A DNA stretch of 38,049 nucleotides from Alphaproteobacteria bacterium. Its GTDB lineage: Bacteria; Pseudomonadota; Alphaproteobacteria; Rhizobiales; JAKIUO01. The stretch is from assembly GCA_024280475.1 (NCBI GenBank), contig JAJRQA010000177.1:1-38049 (forward strand), written 5' to 3'. Below are positions 8,241-18,173 of this stretch, piece by piece. The first letter of the stretch is position 1. Each line of letters starts with the position of its first letter. The position numbers and the translations under genes were made by a program. The notes beneath the pieces are model-generated. The model ran no database searches, was not told the DNA's origin, and was given only the letters and a program-made list of their open reading frames with translations.

Positions 8241-9371
8241 TTAAAACTGACCTGTCATTTTCAGGCCCTTGATCCACGTTGCGCCGCTGTTCTGGTCTTT
8301 GCGGCGGATCACGTTTCTTGGCACAATACCGGTTTCTTCGGAAAGTTGCACGGCCAGCTGCTCGCTATGGGTAACAATCCATATATTTGTGCGAAAAGCT
8401 GCTTTTTTGATCATGCGCGCAAGGGGCGCGATAAGATCGGGGTGCAGACTTGCCTCTGGTTCGTTGAGAGCAATAAAATTGGGCAATCGATAGCTCAAAA
8501 GCGCTCCCACGAGGCATAGATAGCGCAAGGTCCCGTCCGATAGTTCGAGCGCCTTGTAGGGGCGGTTGATGGGGGGATCGGCATCAGGAAATTCGTTCGC
8601 AAAAGCCAGTGAAAGATTTGCCTGGCCATTGTCCATACCAAGATGCAATTGCGCCCCGGGAAAAGCATCATCGATAGCGCCGCGTATATCGGTGGTATCC
8701 TCTGCAATATCGGCAACTGTCGCAAAAACGGCGGCCAGATCGTGACCGTCTGAGCTTAAAGTTGGCGTACACAATGCTCGACAAGGTTGGCGTACGGGGG
8801 AGGTTTGATCGGTGCGAAAATCATGATAGAAGCGCCAGTCTGCGAGTGCGGACTGTACCGCATCAATTTCGGGAGCATCCTTGTGCCCGCGGATACGCGA
8901 CAAGGCGGTTTCGGATGGGAGCAGGGTGATGTGCTGCGCCATCTTGTTGTTTTTACCCCGTATCATCACGCTTGGCCCCTTGCGCATCATAATGACAACG
9001 GGACGCTTGTCGGTCCGCAAGGTCAGACGTTCCTCCTTGATCATCGGTTCATCAGCTAGGGCCGCATCTGTGGGGCGCGGAAAGCCGATTTCTATCGCAT
9101 AGGAATAGTTTTCAAGGACCGCTTCAAGCACTAGTCGTGCTTTCACGTGGCGTTTGCGAGGCCCCGCCCACATCACGGAGTGCAAGCCGCCCTGATCAGC
9201 AATTTCTCGTGTGATGGAGCCATTCGCTGCACAATGCAACAGTCGCATGGCCTGGTAGAGATTGGTTTTGCCGACCCCGTTTTTACCCACAAATACAGTC
9301 AGCTTGTGTACGGGAAACGAAATATCCGGGATCGAGCGAAAGTTCTTGATATGGATGGCAGTTAAGGACAT
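8241..9371 (-). CDS. AAA family ATPase (RecF/OLD-like, COG4637 type)
   Basis: A 376-residue ABC-type (SMC/RecF clade) ATPase without a nuclease domain. The N-terminus MSLTAIHIKNFRSIPDISF leads into Walker A GKNGVGKT at residues 29-36. The signature-like LSDGTLRYL, the Walker B region FIALNEPEASLHPDL and the switch IVTHSEQLA follow in order near the C-terminus. Asn in place of the usual Walker B Asp is, as I recall, common in this subfamily and is not evidence of inactivity. I take the ATG at 9371. A GTG at 9428 adds 19 residues and has a GGAAAAG upstream, so it remains possible. It is a single gene between structured DNA and a chemoreceptor. Its role, perhaps DNA-associated or defence-related, is unknown. 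Confidence 0.82.
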   Translation of the reverse strand: MSLTAIHIKNFRSIPDISFPVHKLTVFVGKNGVGKTNLYQAMRLLHCAANGSITREIADQGGLHSVMWAGPRKRHVKARLVLEAVLENYSYAIEIGFPRPTDAALADEPMIKEERLTLRTDKRPVVIMMRKGPSVMIRGKNNKMAQHITLLPSETALSRIRGHKDAPEIDAVQSALADWRFYHDFRTDQTSPVRQPCRALCTPTLSSDGHDLAAVFATVADIAEDTTDIRGAIDDAFPGAQLHLGMDNGQANLSLAFANEFPDADPPINRPYKALELSDGTLRYLCLVGALLSYRLPNFIALNEPEASLHPDLIAPLARMIKKAAFRTNIWIVTHSEQLAVQLSEETGIVPRNVIRRKDQNSGATWIKGLKMTGQF

Positions 9372-9604
9372 GGAGATCAGATTCCAGATATTTGCAATTT
9401 TGTTTGCGAGGGGGCCAATCTTTGACACCAGACTTTTCCAAAATATAAGGCAATAGCTTTGGTTTCCAAAGGCATATTCACGTCTCGACTTAAAGACTGT
9501 CAGTATAAGCTTTGTCTTGGTGATGACAATGTAAAGGATGTCTTAAAGTTTTCTGTTTAGCAAAGGTTAAACCGTTAGGGTGAGATCAAATCTGGGATGT
9601 GAAA

Positions 9605-11266
9605 ATGAATTTCGATCGCATAAGTGCAGCCGTTAGAGGGATCGTTGATACCGCAAATCAGGTCTCGCTTGCTATATGGGTCGCGGTTCTGGTCATTTTG
9701 TCTACCCTTGGCTTTATAGGTCTTGGAGCGAAATATGTTCTTTTGGAACAACAAAATACAGCACTTTTGAACAAGAATGATACTTATATCATCCTGGAAA
9801 AATCGGTTATCGCCATGGAAGGGCGTCTGGCCACGGTGCGCGCTTTGACAAAAATTGGCGAGAACGTTCCGGCAAATGCCTTGCGTGTTGAACTGCAGGC
9901 CTTGTCTGGCGCGGTGAGCGATGTCCGCAAAGCCAATAAAGTCGACGTCCTGGAAAATTACATCATCCAGATTGAAGAGGCCGTGACCAGTGCTGCGGGT
10001 TTTGTCAAGAAAGACCCCGTTGATCTCAAAGCTTTGAGTAAGACACTTGATGATGCAGATGGGTCGATTGGCACGCTTAGCTATATCGCGTCTGACGGGA
10101 GCGCATCGGAATGGCAGAATTTGCTGGCGGGCAAGAAATCAAATTTGATAACAATCATCGTATTGGTGGCGATTGCCAGCATGGTCACGGGGCTGCTTGG
10201 TTATTTCACAACAAGGCGTATCAATCAGGTTCTCTCTGATGTGATCCGCATAAATCAGGCGATTGCCCGCGGTGATACATCGGTTAACATACCCACAGCT
10301 GTAGAAAATTCTGAAACAGGCAAGCTATATTCAGCTCTTGGATCGTTTCGCGACAGCGTTGATGAGCGGGGCAAAATGGAGACCGAGCGCCGCCGTGTTG
10401 AGCAGTTAGCGACCCAGCGCCAGCAAAAAATAAGCGAATTGATAAGCAGCTTTCGCAGTTCGGTTCTGGTCTCTAATGAAGGGATGAACCAGCAGATCAC
10501 AAAAATGCAAACGGCAGCTGTTTCAGTAACCGATGTAGCCGCCCAAATGGCTGATCAGTCTCAAAGCGCCACGTCAGCTTCACTTGAATCTTCTCAAAGT
10601 GTGCAATCCGTTGCCTCTGGAGCAGAAGAATTGGCAATTTCGATTGACGAGATTAATCAACAATTCGGCGAGACGGCGCAAATTGTCGAAAGTGCAGCCT
10701 CAAATGCAGCAGCGACAACGTGTAAAATCGATGAATTGTCAAAAGCTGCTGAGCGCATTGGCGATATATTGTCGTTTATTACCAATATTGCCCAACAAAC
10801 AAATGTCCTGGCGCTGAATGCGACGATCGAGGCCGCTCGCGCTGGTGAAGCTGGCAAAGGATTTTCGGTTGTTGCGTCCGAGGTTAAGGAATTGGCGGGT
10901 CAGTCGGCCAAGGCGGCTGGCGAAATCGGCTCGCAGATTGACGCAATTCAATCATCTACGGGAGATGCTGTAGAGGCGATCAATGCCATTTCTGACATTA
11001 TGAAAAATATCGACACTTACACAGTGGCCATATCGGGGGCCATGAATGAACAGCATGCCGCGACGGATACGATTTCCCAAAATGCTCAACTGGCAGCTTC
11101 TGGCGTCGAAGATGTCGAGCTGGCAATGTCAAATGTGACCTTGAGCGTTGAAACAAATAGCAGTGCTGCTCGGGATGTCATGTCAGCCGTTCATGAAGTG
11201 AGCGAGCAGGCGGGCGAGCTGCAAAGCAAGATCGATGACTTCTTGAGCGATGTAGCTGCTGCCTGA
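9605..11266 (+). CDS. Methyl-accepting chemotaxis protein
   Basis: A 553-residue membrane chemoreceptor. TM1 spans about residues 20-40 (ISAAVRG... then [15 protein letters not shown]) and TM2 about 180-203 ([21 protein letters not shown]). Between them is a helical periplasmic sensor with no PAS/Cache motif that I can see. A HAMP segment follows ([20 protein letters not shown]). The signalling tip is unmistakable: [20 protein letters not shown] then [20 protein letters not shown]. The protein ends [10 protein letters not shown] and lacks a C-terminal CheR-binding pentapeptide. A GTG at 9599 is in frame, but the ATG at 9605 is preferred. No che genes are adjacent, so this is a scattered receptor. 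The ligand is unknown. Confidence 0.93.
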   Translation: MNFDRISAAVRGIVDTANQVSLAIWVAVLVILSTLGFIGLGAKYVLLEQQNTALLNKNDTYIILEKSVIAMEGRLATVRALTKIGENVPANALRVELQALSGAVSDVRKANKVDVLENYIIQIEEAVTSAAGFVKKDPVDLKALSKTLDDADGSIGTLSYIASDGSASEWQNLLAGKKSNLITIIVLVAIASMVTGLLGYFTTRRINQVLSDVIRINQAIARGDTSVNIPTAVENSETGKLYSALGSFRDSVDERGKMETERRRVEQLATQRQQKISELISSFRSSVLVSNEGMNQQITKMQTAAVSVTDVAAQMADQSQSATSASLESSQSVQSVASGAEELAISIDEINQQFGETAQIVESAASNAAATTCKIDELSKAAERIGDILSFITNIAQQTNVLALNATIEAARAGEAGKGFSVVASEVKELAGQSAKAAGEIGSQIDAIQSSTGDAVEAINAISDIMKNIDTYTVAISGAMNEQHAATDTISQNAQLAASGVEDVELAMSNVTLSVETNSSAARDVMSAVHEVSEQAGELQSKIDDFLSDVAAA

Positions 11267-11315
11267 TTGCGTTCATCCAAGTTGGTATCGCGAAAAAATG
11301 CCGCGAAGACCCACT

Positions 11316-12218
11316 CTAGGGCCATTTCACCACAGGCGGCATAGACGACAAGATACTGTCTATATTGCCGCCGGTTTTGAGACCAAAGATCGTGCCGCGA
11401 TCATGCAGTAGATTAAATTCCACATAGCGCCCCCGCCTGATCAGCTGTTCCTCACGGTCTTGCGGCGTCCACGGCTCGTTCATATTGCGCCGCACGATCA
11501 TGGGATAGACGGCTAGGAAACCGCGCCCCACATCTTTTGTGAAGGCCAGATCATCTTGCCAGTTGTCGCTATTGAGGCGATCAAAAAAAATGCCGCCAAT
11601 GCCGCGGGGCTCGTCGCGGTGAGGCAGGTAGAAATATTCTTCGCACCATTTTTTATAGTGATCATAATCGGCCACATCGTGCATATCGCAGGCCGATTTC
11701 ATGGCCTCGTGAAACGAGAGCGTATCGGGGTCTTGCTGATTGCGCCGGCGATCGAGCACTGGTGTGAGGTCGGCGCCACCGCCGAACCATGATTTCGTTG
11801 TTACCACAAAGCGCGTGTTCATGTGAACGGCTGGCACATTGGGGTTATGGGGATGGGCAATGAGGGAAATACCCGCAGCCCAAAAACGCGGGTCTTCCTC
11901 TGTCCCGGGGATTTGTTTGCGAAACTCGGGTGCAAATTCACCGTGAACGGTGGAAATGTGCACACCGACTTTTTCGAACAGGCGGCCATGCATCATCGAC
12001 ATTTCGCCGCCGCCGCCCTTGGTGCCACTATGGTCGGTACGATCCCACGGGGTGCGCACAAAACGACCTGGCTGCCCGGGCACCATTGTATCTTCAACAT
12101 CATCTTCGAGCTTTTCAAACGCCGCGCAGATCTGATCGCGCAGCTCGCGGAACCAATCGGCAGCTTGTTGTTTGTTTTGATCCAGTTGTTGATCTTTGCT
12201 CACAGCACTTTCACTCAT
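11316..12218 (-). CDS. hemF: Oxygen-dependent coproporphyrinogen III oxidase HemF
   Basis: Cytosolic haem-pathway enzyme that uses O2 to decarboxylate coproporphyrinogen III to protoporphyrinogen IX. The 300-residue length is right for HemF. Signature stretches are [54 protein letters not shown] and [20 protein letters not shown]. Its start overlaps the trmL stop by 4 bp (ATGA at 12215-12218), so the two are translationally coupled. It faces away from the bc1 operon, and haem supply next to cytochrome genes makes sense. Presence of HemF implies an organism that makes haem with oxygen available. Confidence 0.97.
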   Translation of the reverse strand: MSESAVSKDQQLDQNKQQAADWFRELRDQICAAFEKLEDDVEDTMVPGQPGRFVRTPWDRTDHSGTKGGGGEMSMMHGRLFEKVGVHISTVHGEFAPEFRKQIPGTEEDPRFWAAGISLIAHPHNPNVPAVHMNTRFVVTTKSWFGGGADLTPVLDRRRNQQDPDTLSFHEAMKSACDMHDVADYDHYKKWCEEYFYLPHRDEPRGIGGIFFDRLNSDNWQDDLAFTKDVGRGFLAVYPMIVRRNMNEPWTPQDREEQLIRRGRYVEFNLLHDRGTIFGLKTGGNIDSILSSMPPVVKWP

Positions 12219-12691
12219 ATTCCAGGGTCCTTAAATTCAAATCCACCCGTTTGACGCAGGGCTTCTCCCATGATCATGGCTGTTGAAAGAGCCAGGTTAA
12301 GCGAGCGCGTATTTGCTTGCATGGGAATTTTTATGCGCGCATCGGCCAATTCATGAACGTCAAGTGGCACACCGGAACTTTCGCTGCCCATCAAAAGAAT
12401 ATCATTCTTCGTGAAGCGGTGTTCCAGATAGGGTGTTGCACCAGTCGTGGTTGCCAATATCAAGGTCTTGCCATCTCGTTCCATTCTGCTTTGTACAAAT
12501 GCGGTGAAATCGTCATGCAGATCAAAAGCCGCTCTGTCAAGATAGTCAAGGCCGGCGCGCTTCAAGGCGCGGTTGGACAAATCAAAACCGGCTGGGCCAA
12601 TAATGTCGACATGCAGGTCGAGACAAGCGGCCATTCTTAAAATCGTGCCGGTGTTTTGCGGAATGTCCGGTTGGTACAGGGCAATATGCAT
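12215..12691 (-). CDS. trmL: tRNA (cytidine(34)-2'-O)-methyltransferase TrmL
   Basis: SPOUT-class enzyme that 2'-O-methylates the wobble base of tRNA-Leu isoacceptors with S-adenosylmethionine. From the ATG at 12691 it is 158 residues, matching the roughly 157 of known TrmL. It begins [19 protein letters not shown], the family hallmark. The knot region reads [11 protein letters not shown] and [18 protein letters not shown], which form the AdoMet pocket. An upstream ATG at 12715 is in frame but adds a basic octapeptide not seen in the family. Its stop overlaps the hemF start. It diverges from petA, with about 210 bp between. Confidence 0.95.
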   Translation of the reverse strand: MHIALYQPDIPQNTGTILRMAACLDLHVDIIGPAGFDLSNRALKRAGLDYLDRAAFDLHDDFTAFVQSRMERDGKTLILATTTGATPYLEHRFTKNDILLMGSESSGVPLDVHELADARIKIPMQANTRSLNLALSTAMIMGEALRQTGGFEFKDPGI

Positions 12692-12904
12692 GAGGTTTCG
12701 CTTTTTCAATGACATAGAGGAAGGATGGCGATGGTGCAGGTCAAGACCTTTATACATAAAATATCAACTGCGCTGATTTGCCCGTACTGATACGCTAGAC
12801 GCGTGAACATTAAAATGCAAAAAAAAGAGTGGACTGTTCCCTTGGGGCTGGATTTCGGCTCAAATTTTGGGGAGGGAAAGTATGTCATCGAAGGAAAATA
12901 AACA

Positions 12905-13447
12905 ATGACAGCGACTATGGATGAACATCAGGAAGGGTCAACGCGCCGTAACTTCCTTTATATTGGTACTGGCGCATTTGCATCGGTTGGTGTGGCATCA
13001 GTGATCTGGCCTTTCGTCGATCAGATGAACCCGGATGCTTCACAAAAAGCGCTCGCTTCTATTGAAGTTGACATCTCGCCCGTCGCGGTTGGTCAGTCGA
13101 TCACCGTTTTGTGGCGCGGCAAACCGGTTTTTATCCGCCATCGCGGGGCATCTGAAATCGAGGAAGCTGGCAAGGTCGATGTCGCTAGCCTGAAGGATCC
13201 GCAAAAAGATAGCGAACGGACCACAAAGCCTGAATGGTTGGTCATGATCGGTATTTGCACCCATCTGGGCTGCGTGCCAAATGGTCAAAAATCTGGTGAT
13301 GTCAAGGGTGACTATAATGGCTGGTTCTGTCCGTGCCATGGGTCGCATTACGATACATCGGGCCGTATTCGCAAAGGACCAGCACCGCTTAATCTAAAAG
13401 TGCCTGAATACACGTTCCTGAGCGATACCAAAGTCAAAATCGGTTAG
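12905..13447 (+). CDS. petA: Ubiquinol-cytochrome c reductase Rieske iron-sulfur subunit
   Basis: 2Fe-2S subunit of the bc1 complex that takes the first electron from ubiquinol and passes it to cytochrome c1. The 180-residue protein starts with a twin-arginine motif (STRRNFLYIGTG, residues 12-23) leading into the single membrane anchor (about 19-38), as expected for a Tat-inserted Rieske protein. Cluster ligands are in ICTHLGCVP (C118, H120, disulfide C123) and CPCHGSHYD (C142, H145, disulfide C144). An AAGGAAA site precedes the ATG. First gene of the petABC operon. The complex acts in the cytoplasmic membrane with the cluster on the periplasmic side. Confidence 0.97.
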   Translation: MTATMDEHQEGSTRRNFLYIGTGAFASVGVASVIWPFVDQMNPDASQKALASIEVDISPVAVGQSITVLWRGKPVFIRHRGASEIEEAGKVDVASLKDPQKDSERTTKPEWLVMIGICTHLGCVPNGQKSGDVKGDYNGWFCPCHGSHYDTSGRIRKGPAPLNLKVPEYTFLSDTKVKIG

Positions 13448-13535
13448 TCCAATACCCTGTGAGGGGGATTGAGCTGATCGGTATGAATGCAAGAAATTTG
13501 AAATAAACAATAGTTTATGGAAGGGGGGGGAGCCC

Positions 13536-14807
13536 ATGGGGCACCACGAATCCAATTACGAACCAAAATGGGGCATTGCCAAATGGTTCGATGAAAGACT
13601 GCCAGTTGCTCGCATGGTGAGCGACCAGTTTATCGTATTTCCGACGCCACGTAATCTCAATTACTGGTGGACCATGGGAATGGTTCTATTCTTCTTTTTG
13701 ATCATTCAGTTGATCACCGGCATCATATTGGCCATGCACTATATCCCGCATGCGGATATGGCGTTTAACAGTGTTGAACATATCATGCGTGATGTGAACT
13801 GGGGCTGGTTGTTGCGCAATATGCATTCCAACGGTGCCTCGTTCTTCTTTATCGCGGTTTATATCCATATTCTACGCGGCATTTATTACGGCTCTTACAA
13901 GGCTCCTCGCGAGATCTTGTGGCTGGTTGGTGTGATCATCTATATCATGATGATGGCCGCCGCTTTCATGGGCTATGTGCTTCCTTGGGGACAGATGAGC
14001 TTCTGGGGTGCAACGGTGATTACCAACCTGTTTAGCGCCATCCCGCTGGTGGGAGATAGTATCACGCAGTTCTTATGGGGCGCTTATGCTGTTTCACAGC
14101 CAACTTTGAACCGCTTCTACTCTTTGCATTATCTGGTGCCCATGTTGCTGGTAGCTTTCGTGTTCATTCACGTTTGGGCCCTGCATGTGGTCGGCAGCAA
14201 TAATCCAGAAGGACTGTCGGTCAAATCTTCGGATGATACCTTGCCATTCCATCCCTATTTCACGATGAAGGATATGTATATGTCGGTCGTCTTCCTGACG
14301 ATCTACGCTTTCTTCGTGTTCTATATGGGCAATTATATGGGCCATCCTGATAACTTCATCCGCGCCAATCCGGTGGTGACACCGGCGCATATTGTGCCTG
14401 AATGGTATTTCTTGCCGTTCTACGCTGTGCTGCGGGCCATCCCCGATAAGCTGGGTGGTGTGATCGCCATGTTTGGTGCGATCATGGTAGTGGCTGTTCT
14501 GCCGTGGCTTGATCGTAACCCGATCCGGTCGCTGCGCTATCGGCCCAAAGCTCGGTTCTTCTTCTGGTTGTTTGTGATTGTTGCCATGCTGCTTGGCTTC
14601 CTTGGCGCCAAACCGGCCGAGGGATGGTATGTCACCGCTTCGAGAATCTTGACCGCTTACTGGTTCATCTACTTCCTGGTGATCGTGCCGTTGCTATCCA
14701 AAATGGAGACAACCAATCGTCGCATGCCGGGTAGTATAACCGATGCAGTGCTGGGTCATCATGGCGAAATACCAGAAGGTGCGCAAACGGCATCTTCGGG
14801 CCATTAG
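13536..14807 (+). CDS. petB: Ubiquinol-cytochrome c reductase cytochrome b subunit
   Basis: Core membrane subunit of the bc1 complex with two b haems and the Qo and Qi quinone sites. At 423 residues with eight predicted helices it is full length. Typical segments are [20 protein letters not shown] (helix A), [19 protein letters not shown] and [20 protein letters not shown], which hold the haem-ligating His pairs. [16 protein letters not shown] is the Qo-site loop. An 88-bp gap after petA ends in a purine-rich GGAAGGGGGGG ahead of the ATG. It is followed 20 bp later by petC. Confidence 0.98.
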   Translation: MGHHESNYEPKWGIAKWFDERLPVARMVSDQFIVFPTPRNLNYWWTMGMVLFFFLIIQLITGIILAMHYIPHADMAFNSVEHIMRDVNWGWLLRNMHSNGASFFFIAVYIHILRGIYYGSYKAPREILWLVGVIIYIMMMAAAFMGYVLPWGQMSFWGATVITNLFSAIPLVGDSITQFLWGAYAVSQPTLNRFYSLHYLVPMLLVAFVFIHVWALHVVGSNNPEGLSVKSSDDTLPFHPYFTMKDMYMSVVFLTIYAFFVFYMGNYMGHPDNFIRANPVVTPAHIVPEWYFLPFYAVLRAIPDKLGGVIAMFGAIMVVAVLPWLDRNPIRSLRYRPKARFFFWLFVIVAMLLGFLGAKPAEGWYVTASRILTAYWFIYFLVIVPLLSKMETTNRRMPGSITDAVLGHHGEIPEGAQTASSGH

Positions 14808-14827
14808 TCAGGAAAAGGAATAAACAA

Positions 14828-15781
14828 ATGTCTGTAAAAAATACACTTGCATCATTTGCCGTTGCCCTGACCATTTTTGGCGGGATTGGTATGGCCGGTG
14901 CTGCTGAAAAAGCTGGGGAACATCATGATAAGTCTCATGTTGAACGTCAAAACTGGTCGTTCGGTGGTTTGCTTGGCAGTTATGACAAGGCGCAACTGAA
15001 GCGCGGGTTTGCCGTCTATAATGAAGTCTGTTCAGCCTGTCATGGCATGAACCTTCTGTCTTGGCGCAATCTGATGGAAGAAGGCGGTCCTGAGTTCACT
15101 AAAAAGGAGCTAAAAGCTCTTATTGCCGAGAAGGAAGTGCCAGCAGAGCCAAATGAAGAAGGTCTGACCCATAGTGAAGAAGACGGCTCTCGTTTGATGC
15201 GACCTGCGCTTTTCACGGATCGCATGCTTTCGCCATATGCCAATGAAAAAGCGGCAATGACGGCCAATGCTGGCGCGTTGCCACCTGATCTGTCTGTCAT
15301 AGCCAAGGCGCGCGGTATTCCGCATGTCGCTGACAATTCAAAGCCAAGCGCCTGGTATGCGGCACCATTTTATGGGCTGATGGAATATGCTGGCTGGATT
15401 GGTGGAACAGCGAAGGATATTGCCACGCAATATCAAGAAGGCGGTGCCGACTATATCTACGCGCTGATGATGAGCTATGCTGACGAGGCACCTGCTGGTG
15501 TCGATGTTGGAGATCGAAGCTTCAACTATGTGTTCCCTGGCAATGCTATTTCCATGGCTGCCCCGCTTGGCACTTTGGAAACAGGAGCGGATGCCGACAA
15601 GGACGCCAATAAGGAGCTGGATGCAAAATCTCGAGATGTTGCCGCCTATTTGATGTGGGCGTCAGAGCCTCATTTGAACGCGCGCAAAAGCCTAGGTCTG
15701 AAAGTGCTGATCTATCTGATCATCCTGTCGGGTCTGATGTATGCCGTCAAACGCACCATATGGGCTGGCGTCAAACATTAG
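14828..15781 (+). CDS. petC: Ubiquinol-cytochrome c reductase cytochrome c1 subunit
   Basis: Periplasmic haem-c subunit of the bc1 complex that hands electrons to soluble or membrane cytochromes c. The 317-residue precursor has a signal peptide (ASFAVALTIFGGIGMAGAA). The mature part contains the haem motif CSACHG with C68, C71 and H72. The sixth-ligand Met is likely in GNAISMAAPLG. A C-terminal anchor (LKVLIYLIILSGLMYAVKR) holds it in the membrane. The ATG follows GGAAAAGGAATAAACAA. Last gene of petABC, with a strong terminator 30 bp downstream. Confidence 0.97.
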   Translation: MSVKNTLASFAVALTIFGGIGMAGAAEKAGEHHDKSHVERQNWSFGGLLGSYDKAQLKRGFAVYNEVCSACHGMNLLSWRNLMEEGGPEFTKKELKALIAEKEVPAEPNEEGLTHSEEDGSRLMRPALFTDRMLSPYANEKAAMTANAGALPPDLSVIAKARGIPHVADNSKPSAWYAAPFYGLMEYAGWIGGTAKDIATQYQEGGADYIYALMMSYADEAPAGVDVGDRSFNYVFPGNAISMAAPLGTLETGADADKDANKELDAKSRDVAAYLMWASEPHLNARKSLGLKVLIYLIILSGLMYAVKRTIWAGVKH

Positions 15782-15810
15782 TTTGAGCATCAATTGACAT
15801 ACACGATAAA

Positions 15811-15845
15811 AAAGGGCGTTCGGGTAACCGGATGCCCTTTTTCTT
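15811..15845 (+). terminator. Rho-independent terminator of the petABC operon
   Basis: AAAGGGC(G)TTCGG pairs with CCGGA(T)GCCCTTT around a short GTAA loop, and a T-rich tract follows (15838-15845). The GC-rich stem of about 9 pairs directly after petC makes this a clear intrinsic terminator. Confidence 0.88.
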
Positions 15846-15931
15846 TGGTAGAAATAGTATAGGTTCGGTTTGTCTGCATGATTGAATTTACCGTGAACCC
15901 TGATTGAGCAACAAGGCGATAGACTGTAAAG

Positions 15932-16109
15932 GATGGATCCTCGATAAATTTGTGGATCAATACCCTTCATTAACCCGATCAGTCCGGCCACAAATTTTCA
16001 AGGATGACGATTGGTGAGGAGCCTACATATTCGTCATCCTTGAAAAGATGCGACCACAAAATTTATTCGGGGCATTGATTTTAACCCGCATATTTATCGA
16101 GGATCCATC
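15932..16109. repeat. 178-bp nested inverted-repeat element (MITE-like)
   Basis: Perfect 18-bp terminal inverted repeats lie at 15932-15949 and 16092-16109 (the left copy starts GATGGATCCTCGATAAAT). Nested inside is a perfect 16-bp inverted repeat at 15995-16010 and 16031-16046 (TTTTCAAGGATGACGA and its complement). A third, one-base-gapped pair links ATAAATTTGTGG near 15945 to CCACAAAATTTAT near 16054. TTAACCCG also occurs in both halves. There is no ORF. This is the form of a non-autonomous miniature inverted-repeat element or a large palindromic repeat unit. No clear target duplication is visible. It lies between the petABC terminator and mtnP. The rest of the gap (15846-15931, 16110-16206) shows only the mtnP ribosome site AAGGAGAG. 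Confidence 0.7.
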
Positions 16110-16206
16110 TTAAGCGGTCTTTCATGGTGCCGCTCAAAAAATTCACCGAGAACGGAGAAGCGGAAATGAAGCGGTGCGGTGATCTAGGGTCTGGCAAGGA
16201 GAGCAA

Positions 16207-17091
16207 ATGACAAAGGCGGTATTGGGCATAATTGGTGGATCCGGCCTTTACGATCTGCCGGGGCTGGAAAATAGGCGCAGTGAAAAGATCGATACCCCGT
16301 GGGGCAAGCCTTCTGAAGAACTTTTATTTGGTCAGCTTGGAGCACTGGAAATGGTTTTCCTGCCGCGCCATGGTCGCGGGCATGGCATTCCACCCAGTGA
16401 GATCAATTATCGCGCCAATATAGACGCTTTAAAGCGGGTGGGGGTCACGGACCTTGTGTCGGTTTCGGCCTGCGGCTCGTTTAAAGAGGAGCTGTCTCCG
16501 GGTACTTTTGTACTGGTCGACCAGTTTATTGACCGCACGATCGCGCGCCATAAGAGTTTTTTTGGCACGGGTTGCGTGGCGCATGTGCCCATGGCTGATC
16601 CTGTTAGTCCTTTGCTTGGCGATCACATAGAAAAAGCCGCCATCGCCGAAGATATTCCCCATGTCACCGGTGGTACCTATCTGGCGATGGAGGGCCCGCA
16701 ATTCTCAACCCGCGCCGAAAGTTTGATGTATCGATCCTGGGGCTGTGATGTCATTGGCATGACCAATATGCCAGAGGCCAAGCTGGCCCGCGAGGCTGAG
16801 ATTTGTTATGCTAGCGTGGCGATGGTCACCGACTATGATTGCTGGCATGAAGATCATCGCGATGTTGATATTGAGCAGATTATTAAAACCTTGATGGATA
16901 ATTCTGCCAAGGCCGGGCGGCTCATTGCGCGGCTTGCCGGCGCATTTCCAGCTGAGCATGAACCGTGTCCACTTGGATCTGATCGCGTGCTTGATACTGC
17001 GATCATTACTGCCCCTGAGGCGCGAGATCCCGCTTTGTTAAAAAAACTGGACGCGGTTGCCGGCCGGGTTCTCAATCAGGAAAGTTTATAG
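16207..17091 (+). CDS. mtnP: S-methyl-5'-thioadenosine phosphorylase
   Basis: Cleaves methylthioadenosine with phosphate to adenine and methylthioribose-1-phosphate, the salvage step after polyamine synthesis. The 294-residue length fits. It starts [17 protein letters not shown], the phosphate-binding loop of the family. [35 protein letters not shown] and the [20 protein letters not shown] segment form the substrate site, and [12 protein letters not shown] favours MTA phosphorylase over purine nucleoside phosphorylase. AAGGAGAG precedes the ATG. It ends one base before apt starts, so released adenine can be recovered by Apt from the same transcript. Confidence 0.95.
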   Translation: MTKAVLGIIGGSGLYDLPGLENRRSEKIDTPWGKPSEELLFGQLGALEMVFLPRHGRGHGIPPSEINYRANIDALKRVGVTDLVSVSACGSFKEELSPGTFVLVDQFIDRTIARHKSFFGTGCVAHVPMADPVSPLLGDHIEKAAIAEDIPHVTGGTYLAMEGPQFSTRAESLMYRSWGCDVIGMTNMPEAKLAREAEICYASVAMVTDYDCWHEDHRDVDIEQIIKTLMDNSAKAGRLIARLAGAFPAEHEPCPLGSDRVLDTAIITAPEARDPALLKKLDAVAGRVLNQESL

Positions 17092-17092
17092 A

Positions 17093-17638
17093 ATGGAGCT
17101 ACGAAACGGATTTGATCTCAAAAAATATATTCGTACCATTGCCGACTATCCAAAGCCTGGCATCATGTTCCGCGATATCACGACGCTGATCGCTGATCCG
17201 CTGGCTTTTCGCGCCACCGTTGACGAGATGGTCTGGCCGTTTTTGCGCACGCGCATTGACTATGTGGTGGGGATTGAGGCACGAGGTTTCATTCTGGGAG
17301 GGGCGATTGCCCATGAGCTGGGGCTCGGGTTTATTCCCATCCGTAAAAGAGGCAAACTGCCCGGGGAAACGATTACGCGGTCTTATCAGCTCGAATATGG
17401 TGAGGACGCGGTGGAAATTCATAAAGATGCGCTGGCGCATGGTGAAAAAGTGCTGCTGATAGACGATTTGATCGCCACAGGCGGCACGGCTCTGGCGGCG
17501 CTTGCATTACTGGAAGATACAGGCGCAGAGGTGGTTGCCTCTTGTTTTGTCGTTGATTTGCCAGACTTGGGCGGTAAAGCCAAGCTTCTGGAGAGCGGCG
17601 TCAAGGTACATTCGCTTGTTGAGTTTGAAGGAGAATAA
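17093..17638 (+). CDS. apt: Adenine phosphoribosyltransferase
   Basis: Converts adenine and PRPP to AMP in the cytosol. From the ATG at 17093 (preceded by GGAAAG) it is 181 residues, a normal length. The frame extends to 17057, but that would overlap mtnP and add non-family residues. The start [20 protein letters not shown] and the PRPP loop [18 protein letters not shown] (about 120-137) are diagnostic, and [16 protein letters not shown] forms the purine pocket. It directly follows mtnP, a functional pairing for adenine salvage, and is 3 bp upstream of a conserved-looking hypothetical gene. Confidence 0.97.
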   Translation: MELRNGFDLKKYIRTIADYPKPGIMFRDITTLIADPLAFRATVDEMVWPFLRTRIDYVVGIEARGFILGGAIAHELGLGFIPIRKRGKLPGETITRSYQLEYGEDAVEIHKDALAHGEKVLLIDDLIATGGTALAALALLEDTGAEVVASCFVVDLPDLGGKAKLLESGVKVHSLVEFEGE

Positions 17639-17641
17639 AAA

Positions 17642-18022
17642 ATGGGTGATCAGGTGAGTGACTATAAGAGCAAAGCCAATGGGCGCTTTTCGGGTATTTT
17701 GCGCTGGCCAGACTTTGAAACACTGTGGGAAGCGTTGTCGAGCAGCGCACAAGAATGGTATGTTTATGCGCCCGAAGAGGGAGGGCCTCCGGTAAAGCCG
17801 TTCTCAGCTGAACAGATGAAGGACTTTTTGTCGACGACGGAAACCTATCTGCGCGAACGTTGCACGCCTGATTTTTGTGGCGCTGTCTATGCAGATAATG
17901 TGAGTGATCCTGATTTCGTCAAGATCTACAATCCACGCCTCATGGGGGGCTGTGGTATGGGTAAAGCACCGCTTCCCCAATGGCTTATCAGCCGCATTGC
18001 ACCAGTCTCCCTGCTTGACTAG
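17642..18022 (+). CDS. Uncharacterised protein downstream of apt
   Basis: A 126-residue soluble protein with no signal peptide or membrane span. It resembles, from memory, an unnamed conserved family with a middle segment like EWYVYAPEEGGPP and an end like ADNVSDPDFVKIYNPRLMGGCGMG...PLPQWLISR. I cannot assign a function. The ATG at 17642 follows GGAGAATAAAA, only 3 bp after apt, so it is translated with the adenine-salvage operon. Two cysteines (RCTPDFCG) and a GGCGMG loop are visible but match no metal motif I know. The 150 bp downstream has no clear terminator. Confidence 0.8.
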   Translation: MGDQVSDYKSKANGRFSGILRWPDFETLWEALSSSAQEWYVYAPEEGGPPVKPFSAEQMKDFLSTTETYLRERCTPDFCGAVYADNVSDPDFVKIYNPRLMGGCGMGKAPLPQWLISRIAPVSLLD

Positions 18023-18173
18023 TGATCTTTATTTGCACAGACATTTTGTGTACACGACGATAATGTTGTTCAACAGGGGACCAAGTTTACTTGCTTTTTA
18101 GGTAAGCTCAAGGCACAATAAACATAATAACAGTCAACGTGAAACAGCACTTTTGCCCAATGGGGACGGACCA

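Noticed and set aside
8241-9371. Inactive ATPase because Walker B reads LNEPE and not LDEPE
   Set aside because: Asn at this position is, as far as I recall, common in this subfamily, so it is not evidence of loss of function.
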